A DNA stretch of 64,000 nucleotides from Rhexocercosporidium sp. MPI-PUGE-AT-0058. Taxonomy: Eukaryota; Ascomycota; Leotiomycetes; Helotiales. Location: contig JAGTJL010000019.1 in NCBI GenBank assembly GCA_020746875.1, positions 744,001 through 808,000 on the forward strand. Reading direction: 5' to 3'. Both the position numbers and the translations under genes were made by a program. The notes below the pieces were generated by a model. It saw only the letters and a program-made list of their open reading frames with translations. It made no database searches and was not told the origin of the DNA. Every line of letters begins with the position of its first letter. Within the stretch, counting starts at the first letter, position 1. Of this stretch, positions 23,737-33,931 are shown piece after piece.

Positions 23737-24705
23737 CTAATTCTCAAATGGCAATCCAGCTTCCTGCCTAACGGCACCATAAATCGCAGCAATGTCACCC
23801 GACTCTCCTTTATGAGCCTTCACTTGAGCCAAATGCTCATCCGCAACTTCAACATCCTTCAGACGCGTTCCAGCAGCCTTTGCCAAAGCCTGCGCATGTC
23901 TAGCATCTTTCCTTGCCAGATCAATTGCAAACAATGGCTCCTCTCTCTTGTGGTAATCTCCAGATAGCATTCTCGAGGAGTAAGCCGTGTATGGACCGGG
24001 AAACATCGTCTCGATAAACTGATGCAAGTTGTCCGTACCAAGTCCGGATTTCTCGGCAAGTACATGCCCTTCTGACAATGTCTCAACCATATTCAGGACA
24101 AACGTGTTTCCGATTACTTTCAACAAGGTAGCTTTGCCAACAGATTGCCCCCCAAAGTCAACATTGGCTCTTCCAATGACTCCCTTGGTATATGGTTTGA
24201 CCTTCTCAACACTCTCCTTTGGTCCGGCAAGTACGCATACAAGTTGGCCATTATCGGCCATGGCTGGAGCTCCGAAAACTGGACAGGCAACGAATTCCGC
24301 ACCTGCTTCCGTGATCTTCTTGGCAAGTCCTTCAGTGGTGTCTGGATGGACTGTAGAGCAATCCACGAAGAGCCTGCCTTTGGCACCAGCCTTCAAAGCG
24401 GCAGCAATCGTGTCGTTGATTGCCTCATCGTCACCAACGCAGGTAAAGATAATATCGGATCTGGAGACCAGATCTTCAATGGAAGAGGCGACAGTGGACT
24501 TTCCAGAAGGCAATGACTTGCTGAGGTCTGTTGCTCGCTTTCCCGTGCGGTTGAAAATGATGAGTGGTTTGTCCAGCTGACCTTTTTCAACGAGGTTCTT
24601 GCACATGCCCTTTGGTTGGAGTTAGCTCTGAGCTCAAAATGAGCAAGAGGGGTAACTCACTCGACCCATGTTTCCCAACCCAATCCATGCTACCTGAGGT
24701 GCCAT
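23737..24705 (-). CDS. 3-hydroxyisobutyrate dehydrogenase-like NAD(P)-dependent oxidoreductase
   Basis: Exon 1 (24705-24661) and exon 2 (24609-23737) join in phase 0 to give 305 aa. The N-terminal Rossmann fold starts at once with WIGLGNMGRGMCKNLVEKG (the GxGxxG fingerprint is split by the intron). It continues with FNRTGKRA and IIFTCVGDDEA, then the substrate-binding FVDCSTVHPDTTEGL. The family catalytic Lys is probably in GKATLLKVIGN, followed by the all-helical C-terminal domain. The family oxidises beta-hydroxyacids such as 3-hydroxyisobutyrate in valine breakdown. Without an obvious mitochondrial presequence this copy may be a cytosolic beta-hydroxyacid dehydrogenase, so the substrate is inferred only to class. 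It is divergent from the N-acetylglutamate synthase gene. Confidence 0.93.
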
Positions 24706-25240
24706 GTTGTCAATTTGTACGAGAATATCTTGTGAAGTATAAAGATTGTTTACAAAAGAAATCCAAGAAACAAAATTACAGGAACACAGTGTGAGGATGA
24801 GGTAAATGTACCCAGAGGATGGCCCGAGGACGGATGGATAATCGTGCGCCGCCAGCTTTCTTCGGCTGTTGAACAACTGATGTCAGAATTGATAATTAGT
24901 GCCGATCAAGCTGCTAGACCTATTCATTATCTTTATCACCTCGAGTCCCTCAGCTGGGTGAGAATTAGAAATGTATATCCTATATATTTTGACCATAATA
25001 AAGACGAAGTAAAACATCTGTACCATTGTCCTGCTCAAACAGTGCCTCTTTCCCTGGTGCTGGCACATGAAAGTCCCGATAACGATAAGCTAGCGCGGAT
25101 TCCATTGTGATCGGCAAAAATTACTGGCAACGAAACGTCTTCCCCACATCATTTTTGGGGAGTCACGCTGCGTTGCAAAAGAAATCCCTCTCCTACATAA
25201 AGTTCCTCCGATGAATCTACATCTCTGATACCGTGCCAAT
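24706..25240. promoter_or_regulatory. Divergent upstream region of the dehydrogenase and N-acetylglutamate synthase genes
   Basis: No separate gene is seen. Near 25130-25190 a short stretch (VTLRCKRNPSPT) reads like mitochondrial presequence, but it is cut by stops and frame changes (see findings). Confidence 0.4.
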
Positions 25241-27547
25241 ATGCGCAATGATTTTGCAAGACTTAGCCTTGAAAAAGGGCAGACAAGTGGCTGGTCATAA
25301 TGTAAGTCAAGAACGAAATGGGCGGTGTGCGGTACACTTCTAACAGAAGACCAGATACAATCATGGGCGAAGCGCAGAAGGCGCTCAGAATACATTTTTG
25401 ATAATAAACTGAGGAGTTATGGAACTGGTAGAGCTCCTATCAGTCAATTGAGAGAAGACCTGGCAAAGGAGCATGTGAAGGACTTGTCGAATCAGCAGAA
25501 AGCTAAGAAGGCAGCAAGAGCCATTGACAAGGTATCTTCTCTTTGCAGCAATATATGGAACACTTCTGACTATTTTAAGGACTTCTTCCTTTCGGTGCTG
25601 GGTTCATCTGCCACGAAACGAGAAGCTAGGTCATATATCCAGCGATTCACTCCTTGTGAAGAGTCACCCACGACTCCCAAACCCTCCTCGGAGAAGGCAC
25701 GAAACTGCGGAGTCAATTTGGGAGGATTTTACGGACCTGCAGCAGTTCAAGAAAGTCCAAGATTCATACAACAGCCTGAGAAGCTCTCAAAGGTTTCTGT
25801 TGGACCACAGTTACATGTTGCTTTAGTTAAGATAAGAGCGCCTCAGACTTTGGATGACGAGACACTCAATGGCATTGGACGGACCCTGGCACAGCTTGCA
25901 AGACTTGGATTGATCAGTGTTGTGGTCATTGATTGCAACAACGGAGGGCCGCCATCAGAAGAGGGGGAAAGAGATTCGAATTGGCGAACGCTGGAGGTCG
26001 AGCAGGCGAACCGCCTAATTGCTGCAATAGATGCCAATGGAGAAACTGGTGCTAGACTCGTTGAAAATATCATTGGTGTCTCTGAGGAGCCTGTCAGGCC
26101 AGGATTCAGTTACACTAGTACTCATGTCACATTCCGCAAGCTGCTCATGACTCCTCTGAGACGGAGTGTCATCCCAGTCATTCCTTCAATTGGGTATACA
26201 GACGTCTCTCAAACAGCTGTGCCAGTTTCAGCCACCGACATTGTTCTAGCCCTCACCAAGGAGCTAGCTGGATTTCCAAAGGAGCTTGTACACGACGAAG
26301 ATCCAAATGTTGTCCAGGAGCGCCTCCGAGCTCTTCGAAAAGAGGTTTCGCTTGATCGGCTTATTGTCTTGGATCCTCTTGGAGGTGTTCCTTCTACCGA
26401 TCGGGACAACGGCTATCATGTGTTCCTGAACATGGAACAGGAATTCGAGCCAGCCAAGCAGGACCTGCTTAATGGACTCCATCCACGTGCGCCCGGAAGT
26501 TCCCTACAAGCTCAAGCGAAAGATGAACGTGCATCTGATCTGAACCTCAGCAATCCCTTTTCCAAGTTCGTCGAGACCGAGTTTGGAGGTCACAAACCGC
26601 TGGCCCACACAGTAGAGAACGGAGGTACGGACAAGCCGAAAGTGGACAATTGGTATCACATCCAAAATCTACTGCTTGTTCGCTCTGTACTGTCCATGCT
26701 ACCTCCCAGCTCCTCGGCTCTATTAACCACGCCAGAGGAAGCAGCAAATTCTGGAAAGGATGCACCATTCCAGGCTGCGAGAGTTGGCACTAGACGTCAA
26801 CGAAATCCATTGATTCACAACTTACTCACAGACAAGCCGGTATTCTCTTCATCACTGCCAGTGGGCCGCCTTGGTCATCAAACCTCCATGAGCAAGGTCA
26901 TATCTCCTGCAGAAAGCATCACTCCAACAACATTTGCCAAGCATGGCATGTCGGTGACCACATTCCCAAATCCAAAATTTGGTCCTTGGGAACCGCCAGC
27001 CCCTGGTAAACCTCAGCTGACACTAACCGATTCGCAAATCGACCTTCCTCGTCTCGTGCACCTGATTGAGGATTCTTTTGGCCGTAAGCTTGACGTCCAG
27101 GAATATCTCAAGCGGGTCAATGGTCGAATTGCAGGTGTTATCATTGCTGGGGAGTACGAAGGCGGCGCCCTCTTAACTTGGGAAACTCCACCAGGTGTGA
27201 AAGACGACGGATCTCCAGAGAGTAGAGCGAGGATGGTACCCTATCTCGACAAATTTGCTGTTTTGAAGCGAGCACAAGGCAGCGGTGGGGTTGCGGATCT
27301 GATTTTCAAAGCAATGGTAAGGGATTGCTTCCCTCGGGGCTGTGTCTGGCGTTCAAGAAGGAATAACCCCGTCAACAAGTGGTACTTTGAGAGATCTCGG
27401 GGGACTTGGAAATTGCCTGATACTGGATGGACGATGTTCTGGACTACACCGGATTTGAGCTTGGATAAACAACTATTCCTGGATTACGAAGGCGTTTGTA
27501 GAAGTATTGAGCCTTCTTGGGCTGATAACAAGGCTTTATTAGACTAG
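25241..27547 (+). CDS. ARG2: Mitochondrial N-acetylglutamate synthase (arginine biosynthesis), 5' end disturbed
   Basis: From 25325 to the stop at 27547 there is a 740-codon uninterrupted frame with typical fungal NAGS sequence. It contains the conserved start of the body ([18 protein letters not shown]), the amino-acid-kinase-like region ([20 protein letters not shown], then [14 protein letters not shown]) and the C-terminal NAT domain ([40 protein letters not shown], the [16 protein letters not shown] acetyl-CoA region), ending [12 protein letters not shown]. It makes N-acetylglutamate from glutamate and acetyl-CoA, the first committed step of arginine synthesis in mitochondria. The frame has no early ATG: the nearest, at 25241 ([19 protein letters not shown]), is separated from the body by an in-frame TAA at 25298. 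I take 25241 as a nominal start; the true N-terminus needs an unseen splice or sequence correction. Confidence 0.88.
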
Positions 27548-27988
27548 ACAAATGAAAGTTCATAATTTGAGAACTTGTCATGTTATGCAAACTGGTAAAT
27601 TGTGAATTCTTTGTCTTTGGACGCTGAAAAATTCATGGGTTGCTGGGTTGTCTCCTTGGCAAAGAACGAATTTCCAAGACATAACATGAACTGCAAGCAA
27701 AAACCTTTCAGCAAAGAACGAAGACCAAAATCAGTGCAGTATTTTAGACTCAAGAAGACTTCGTTGATGTGTTGTGACAAACTAGGATCTGATGCGAATT
27801 GTTGATTATCACGTGTGAAAGATTACGACGCCTATTTTTGTCCCCTGGAAGAACCAACGCTAAGCCGCACCTCAGGCTTCCGTATCTGGGGACCTGCTTC
27901 GAAGCTCCACAAGACACCATCCCAAACGACAAAAACAAACAACTCTTCACCACCTTTACTATCGCACAAACTTCTTCTAATCTTCAAG
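27548..27988. other. Intergenic region
   Basis: 3' flank of NAGS and upstream region of the BAR-domain gene. The last 120 bases are C/T/A-rich, as expected for a fungal leader; nothing else seen. Confidence 0.5.
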
Positions 27989-29265
27989 ATGGATAAAGTA
28001 TCAGCTTTCGGAAAGAACTTCACGTAAGCCAACCTAGAACCTCAAAATTCCCTCGTCAACACAACTGGTTATCTTTCCTACCTCGGAAGCAATACGAGTC
28101 TAACTATGGTATCACAGGGCTTCGTTCACTCCGTTCGCCGCTCGCACACAACAATATGTGAAGGAACAGCTTGGACAGGCCGAGGATAAGGTCAGAGATA
28201 GTTCTGCTTCAGCGCGCATGAACGGCTGCTGATAACTTTCTACAGACCCAACTCCCTCCCGATTACATTGAGTTGGAGAAGAGAGTCGATGCCTTGAAGC
28301 AGGTTCATCAGAAGATGCTACAGGTTACGTAGGTATCCCCAGTCCTGGCACTCTACTGCAGGTCCCTTGTCTGACAATATTCTGCTGGCAGTTCCCAGTA
28401 CTCAAACGAAGCATACGATTACCCAGCGAACATCAAGGAGAGCTTCGGTGATTTAGGACGCACAGTCAGCGAGAAAGTACACCTCCTCTCATCCGCTACC
28501 ACACCTGCCGAGGCCCAAGCAGCCCTTACTGCTCCTCCATCCGCGAAGCCACAACCAAAGACCTTCAACCATGCCATTGCTCGTGCCAGTTTGGCCAGCA
28601 GCCAACTGCTCCAACAGCAACATTCCGGCACTGGAGAGGACCCTCTTGCTACCGCCCTGGAGAAATACGCATTGGCCAGCGAGCGTGTTGGTGAAGCCAG
28701 ACTTGCCCAGGATTCGCAGATCCAGAGCCGCTTCCTTGCGGGCTGGAGCACAACCCTCAATACCAACCTGATGTTTGCAACCCGGGCTAGAAAGGGAGTC
28801 GAGAACTCGAGATTGATGCTTGATGCTGCGAAGGCAAAGTCCAAGAACCCTGGCTGGCACCTACCTGGCGCAAATGCGAAGGCATCTGATGGAGCTGAGC
28901 ACGATGATCCCTCCGAAGAGGCCCGAGTTGAGATTGAGCAAGCTGAGGATGAATTTGTTGGCCAAACTGAGGAGGCTGTTGGCGTCATGAAGAATGTTTG
29001 TATTTTCCGACACCTTTACAGCATTCTAAATCTAACAATTACAGGTACTTGATACCCCGGAGCCACTCCGAAACCTTGCCGACCTTATTGCCGCCCAACT
29101 GGAATTCCACAAGAAGGCATACGAGATTCTGAGCGAGCTTGCACCAGTTGTTGACGGTCTCCAAGTTGAGCAAGAAGTACGTCGTTCAGGAGATTTCACC
29201 GCATAAGATGGTTGCTGATGAAGCGATTTCTGCAGGCCAGCTACCGAAAGAGTCGTGAAGCCTAG
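27989..29265 (+). CDS. BAR-domain protein, GVP36-like
   Basis: Six exons (27989-28023, 28118-28190, 28246-28328, 28392-28995, 29045-29176, 29236-29265) join with consistent phases to give 318 aa. It begins MDKVSAFGKNFTASFTPFAA, followed by helices such as YVKEQLGQAEDK and DYIELEKRVDALKQVHQKML and by SNEAYDYPANIKESFGDLGR. The basic helix FATRARKGVENSRLMLDAAK and the closing AAQLEFHKKAYEILSELAP are typical of the Gvp36/BAR family. BAR dimers bind and curve membranes; yeast Gvp36 works in Golgi/endocytic traffic and vacuole biogenesis. The central Ala/Pro/Gln loop (TTPAEAQAALTAPPSAKP) is a normal fungal insertion. First and last coding exons are very short (35 and 30 bases). Confidence 0.92.
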
Positions 29266-30027
29266 ATCAAGCTCTGACTGAGCCGAGTAGGAGACACAAG
29301 ATTCATTCTCCTCGACAAGGAGTGGTGATTTGTTCTGATATTGGAGAGCTGGGTAGGCTTACGAGCTAATCTCTTCGTCTCCCCTTTTCGAAGTGTTGTT
29401 TATGGGCGTACTTTTTTCATGGTATTCGAGCAATCGATCAGATTATTCCCACATTCCGAATGACAACATGTTGCGTTTTTCATAGCCTGTCAGGACTTCA
29501 ATATGTGACAAGTGCCCAAGTGAGGAGCCCTGTGTTTGAGATGATGGTAAGGGTCTCCTAGGTCTACTGGCTCCACATCGGACAAACGCCATCCCCAAAA
29601 GATGCCTCCCCGAGATTCATCCGGGGCCCGAACGTGATTCCGTTAAAACTCCAGCCAAGCTAGCAAGCCAATGTGGCATTCCTAGTGGAAGCTTATCAGC
29701 AGCCTCTGTCACACTGCATACAAGCCCCGCAAAAGCTTTTTGACAGCCACAAATCGGACGCCTTCGATTTGCCATTCTGGAAGACTAAAAAAATCGATCG
29801 TCGCCGTCCAACATGACTCGATCCTTCCTAGTCCATGGCGTTTATAGTAAAGCGATTGAAATAGACTTCCAAGACCGTTCGCTTTCTCTTTCTTTCTTGT
29901 TTACTCCTTCGATGGCGTGATCGACTAAATATCCCACAAATCTACAAACCAACATCTAAATTGTGTTGACAGTATACTGAGCTGTTTAAGCACATCTATA
30001 CATACATCGCCATCAGCAATTGACAAG
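29266..30027. other. Intergenic region upstream of the Atg22-like gene
   Basis: No coding signal. The stretch 29880-30027 with pyrimidine-rich and A-rich parts is the likely promoter and leader. Confidence 0.5.
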
Positions 30028-31933
30028 ATGGCAGCAGCAGCTCCAGCTTTGGATCTCTCATCTGTACCAGCAGAAGACCCTCCCAAGTTGACCAGCGGCC
30101 ACACAGCATCGATCTCAGACCATCCCATAGCTCCTGATCAATTCGATCCGAAATGGGAAACAGACAAGCTTGAGATCTGGAGTTACTATGCCTACTATAT
30201 TGGTAACAATGGATTGACATTGTTTAATTTCGCTCCCACTGCTTTCCAGAATCTGCTCTACCAAGCTGCTGGAGATGGAACGTCGCTTCGTTTTGCTGGC
30301 AGGTGAGTTATTCCGCATAGACGACTTGAAATTGAGCCTCTAACGGGAGATCAGAGAACGCACGATCAACAGTATTGTGCTGTTGTCCAACGGCATCAGT
30401 TTCGCTATTCAGATTGTGGTGTTTCTCTTCTTGGGCAGTTTTGCTGGTAATTTGGGATAGGGTATCCAGGCGTACACTTCCTTTTAGCTAACCTTCCCAG
30501 ACTTCGGGACTTGGAGACCTAACATCCTGATTGGACTGTCTCTAGTTGCTTGGGGAATTGGCTTTGGATGGCTAGGAGTTCACACGCCTGAGAAATGGCA
30601 AATCGCTGCCGGGATGTATATCGTCGGACGTAAGTTCTGAACTCATGTGCAAGAGAGAACTTGTTGACAAAAGACAGTTATTGCTTATCAGACTACACTT
30701 ACATTCTGGACTGCTGCGTAGGTCTATAGAATACTCTTGTGGTATGGAATCACTGATTTGGATAGCTTTCCTGGCCTCGCTCGAAACACACCGCAGCTTC
30801 GTGAGAAGGCAGAGCAGTACCAAGCTGGAGAGATCACTCGCAAAGAGTACGATTATGCAGATACTCTCAAGCGGTCTGAACTGTCAAATATGGCATTCTA
30901 CATCCAATCTCTCGGAGAGATTGTCATTCTAGCCGTTATCATTGGCATCATGTTTGGGCTCCAAGTCAACAAATCAACAGAGAACAATAATTGGGGTCTC
31001 TCTGTGCTCATTGCCTTCGCTAGCGGTGTTTGGCTTCTTCTCGCTATCCCATGGTTTATCAGGGAAAAACGGAGAGCTGGACAAGAGGTATGTGTATCCT
31101 CTACAGGACATCTGTCTCTTACATTGTATTAACGTGACTAGGTTCCACCAGGGATGAATATAATCACAGTTGGCATTTGGCAGCTGTACCGTGCCATCCG
31201 CCAGATCTGGCATCTTAAACAATCGCTCATTTACCTCATCGGCTATTTCCTCCTCGGTGACTCCCTGAACACGACTGTCACCGTGATCGGGACTCTTCAA
31301 AACAGCATTGTTGCTTACAACACCCTCGAGCTCACCTACGTTTTAATTGTTGGAATCACAGCTCAAGCAATCGGAATCTACACCTTCTGGTGGGCCCAGC
31401 AAAAGTGGCGACTAAGCACCAAAACTATGTTCAATATTGTCGCGTTCAACATCATAATCCTCGACTGCTGGGGCATGATCGGTATCTGGACGCAAAGATT
31501 CGGCTTCCACAACCTCTGGGAAGTCTGGGTGTACCAAGCCTTCTACGGCCTCTTCGTCTGTCCATGGTACTCCTACTCCCAGATCATGATAAGCGAAGTC
31601 ACGCCTCGAGGCCGTGAGTTCCTCTTCTTCAGTCTGTTCAGCATCATTGGCAAGACGAGCAGTTTCATTGGACCGTTGGTTAGTTCTGCTATCATTGATG
31701 CTACGCCGAGTGGGAATAATAGTACGCCGTTTTACTTTTTGACGGCTTTGAGTGCGGTTAGCTTTTTGGTTTTGGTGTTTTTTGTGGATTTGGAGAAGAG
31801 TCGGAGGGAGCAGGAAACCTTCTTAGAGAGTGAAGAGGCAGCTAAACGGGCTTTGGTTGGTGAGGAGCTTCTTAGTGAAGATTTTCACACTGGAACTGGT
31901 TCGAAGGTAGGGAAGAAGTCGTCAGATGTTTGA
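30028..31933 (+). CDS. Atg22-like major facilitator transporter (vacuolar efflux)
   Basis: Six exons (30028-30302, 30355-30446, 30501-30629, 30678-30717, 30766-31087, 31142-31933) with agreeing phases give 549 aa. Features of the Atg22-like MFS family are the YYAYYIGNNGLTLFNFAPTA segment in helix 1, the helices ISFAIQIVVFLFLGSFADFG, ILIGLSLVAWGIGFG and TLTFWTAAFPGLARNTP, and the C-terminal half with GDSLNTTVTVIGTLQN, QAFYGLFVCPWYSYSQIMIS and SEVTPRGREFLFFSLFSIIG. About 11-12 membrane helices are visible, with hydrophilic N- and C-termini. Yeast Atg22 exports amino acids from the vacuole after autophagy; this protein may have that or a related role. Filamentous fungi usually have several family members, so I give no symbol. 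Confidence 0.9.
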
Positions 31934-32313
31934 TGTACTACTGTTTAGCTGCTGTTCGGAATTCGGTCTCGGAGGGGAAGAAGTGAAGACCATGTCGCCG
32001 TAACGACTTTCCAAGCTAGGAACCAATCTTTCTCGAGAAGATAGCCTCTGACTTTCGCATCTGTTTTTAGTTGACTGTATCCTATGCTAGCGATGGCCGG
32101 GGGTAGACAGCGACAAAATAAGAAGTAGCTCCGTCCTCGCATTACTTTCACAAGTCTAACACAGAGAGCACTAGACTTTGCGTAATCTACATCATTCTTA
32201 CCGACGCAGCTACAGTTGCATGCAATCGCAATTCTCGTGGCACTTAAGAGATGAATACAAGATATATTCGACTATCCAAATGTGAATTGTTCTACGGAGT
32301 TAAGCGAATCTCA
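31934..32313. other. 3' flanks of convergent genes
   Basis: Between the transporter stop and the DhaK gene stop. No coding signal. Confidence 0.6.
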
Positions 32314-33551
32314 TCATTGCCTCCAGGAAGCAGTCTGAACTTTCCTATCCCAGAACTTCAAAGCCTCGTCTCTACCTAACACCCCCTTCTCATCAACCCC
32401 AGGCAATCTCCAAACCGTAAATCCAAACCCACTCTGCTTCAAGCTCGTAACCATCGGCCCTAACGTCATCCGCCTGACAGTTATTCCCTGACTGTCCAAC
32501 TCTGCGATGGCTAACTCGGCAAACCGCGCGAGGACTTCATCGGACGTACTTCCAGAACTGTTAACCAGGAGAATGGCTTCATTCTTTTCCTTTTTCAAGA
32601 ACGGGATAAACGCTCGATCCGCATCAGAGGTGTCAGTGAGTAATTTAATCATCTCTTTTGTGAGAGCTTCTGGGCTTGGGATGGGGGATATCTGGCGAAG
32701 TCCTGGTTCGCCATGACATCCAAGACCAAGCTCGATGGTAGCTGGAGGGAGCGTTTGGATCTCGGTTATGATATTATTTGGAAGCGCAACTCTGTCCACA
32801 ATGATAAGCCAATGCTCTCAGCCCAGGCGAGGAAGACATACCGATCAAAAGCCACAGCAATAGTCCCCGAGTTCGCAGCAATATACTCCATCACATCACC
32901 CACTCTCTCTAAACTCTCTCCCTGATCTGCTAAGGCACAAGCAATCTTCAAGCCAACGACATGGCCGCTCAGTCCTCTTCTGCCAACTTTACCACCTTTT
33001 TTCCGACCAACAGCCACATCATCACCAACTGGAATGAATCGGACTTTGTATCCGGCGGCTGTTGCTCGGGTGATGGCCAGTCCTGCGTTGAGGATATCAC
33101 CCGTATAATTCCCGCAGACGATTAAAGTGCCTTTGGAAGGACCATTGGTAGGTTGGCAGAGCTTGATAGCTTCGAATATTTGAGCTGCGGTTGGAGAGGC
33201 AAATATGTTTCCGGATACTGAGCAGGAGAGGAATGAAGGACCGACGAAACCTGAGAACATCGGCTCGCTGAAAGAATGTTAGCATTATAAAGTGTAAATA
33301 TATTACAAGAGGCGGGATGAGGATTTTTGGGGCATTACTTACTGTCCACCACCTGCAAATCCAATAGTCGTTACATGATTTTCCCGGAACGTTTCCAAGT
33401 CACTTCGGTAGACTATCTTATGTGCGGCAGCATATGAAAGATTGGCATTGTGCTCTGTGAGACCGATTGCAGCTTCGTTGATAGCATCTGCAGGGTCGTT
33501 GATAAAGTGGAATGTTTCTTTTGCGGGTTTTGTTTGGGTTTCTCTCGCCAT
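32314..33551 (-). CDS. Stand-alone DhaK (Dak1) domain protein: dihydroxyacetone-binding half of dihydroxyacetone kinase
   Basis: Three exons (33551-33343, 33267-32842, 32791-32314) give 370 aa, the size of a bacterial DhaK and much shorter than the roughly 580-600 aa fused fungal enzyme. The substrate-binding loop FAGGGHEPMFSGFVG is present, one residue shorter than the usual GGGSGHEP, followed by SGNIFASPTAAQIFEAI. Next come NYTGDILNAGLAI, VGDDVAVGRKKGGKVGRRGL and the second Dha-binding region LGLGCHGEPGLRQISPIPSP. The protein ends VLGRDEALKFWDRKVQTASW without any ATP-binding DhaL domain. DhaK forms a hemiaminal with dihydroxyacetone; phosphorylation needs DhaL, which is encoded by the neighbouring divergent gene. 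The two probably act together; that is inference. Confidence 0.9.
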
Positions 33552-33931
33552 TGTGGAATGCGGGGTTGCGGGGTAAAGGATTGAGTTTTTCAACACAGAT
33601 GAAGATTTGAGGATACGATATCTGAGCAACAATGTTAAGTATTATTAAGGGGGTTTCAAGTGAAGAAATGAAATCCCTTGTTATAATTTAAAGAGGAATT
33701 CCGTTCAGGGCCCATCATTACATACAACCTGGATTCGTAAAGTGTTCAGATGGTTCTGGAGCTCTCCCCGCAGCTCGGGTTGCCATTTTCGGACTCCCGT
33801 TGATGATCAAGTGGGGTAGCTCTTGACAAGTTATGACCGGAGCACGAGAAATCTAGTTGTTTATCTTTACTTTTAATTCAATTATCTTTCTATATCATCC
33901 TCAGCACAAGACTTTCACTCCACATTTCATC
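33552..33931. promoter_or_regulatory. Shared upstream region of the two dihydroxyacetone kinase half-genes
   Basis: The ATGs of the minus DhaK gene (33551) and the plus DhaL gene (33932) are 380 bases apart with no gene between. The head-to-head layout would allow joint control from one bidirectional promoter. The 33840-33931 part is T/C-rich like a leader. No specific binding site is claimed. Confidence 0.6.

Noticed and set aside
24029..24580. 183-codon plus-strand frame
   Set aside because: It is antisense to the dehydrogenase gene, which has the Rossmann motifs in the other strand.
28419..28988. 189-codon minus-strand frame
   Set aside because: It is antisense to the BAR-domain exon, whose family match is clear.
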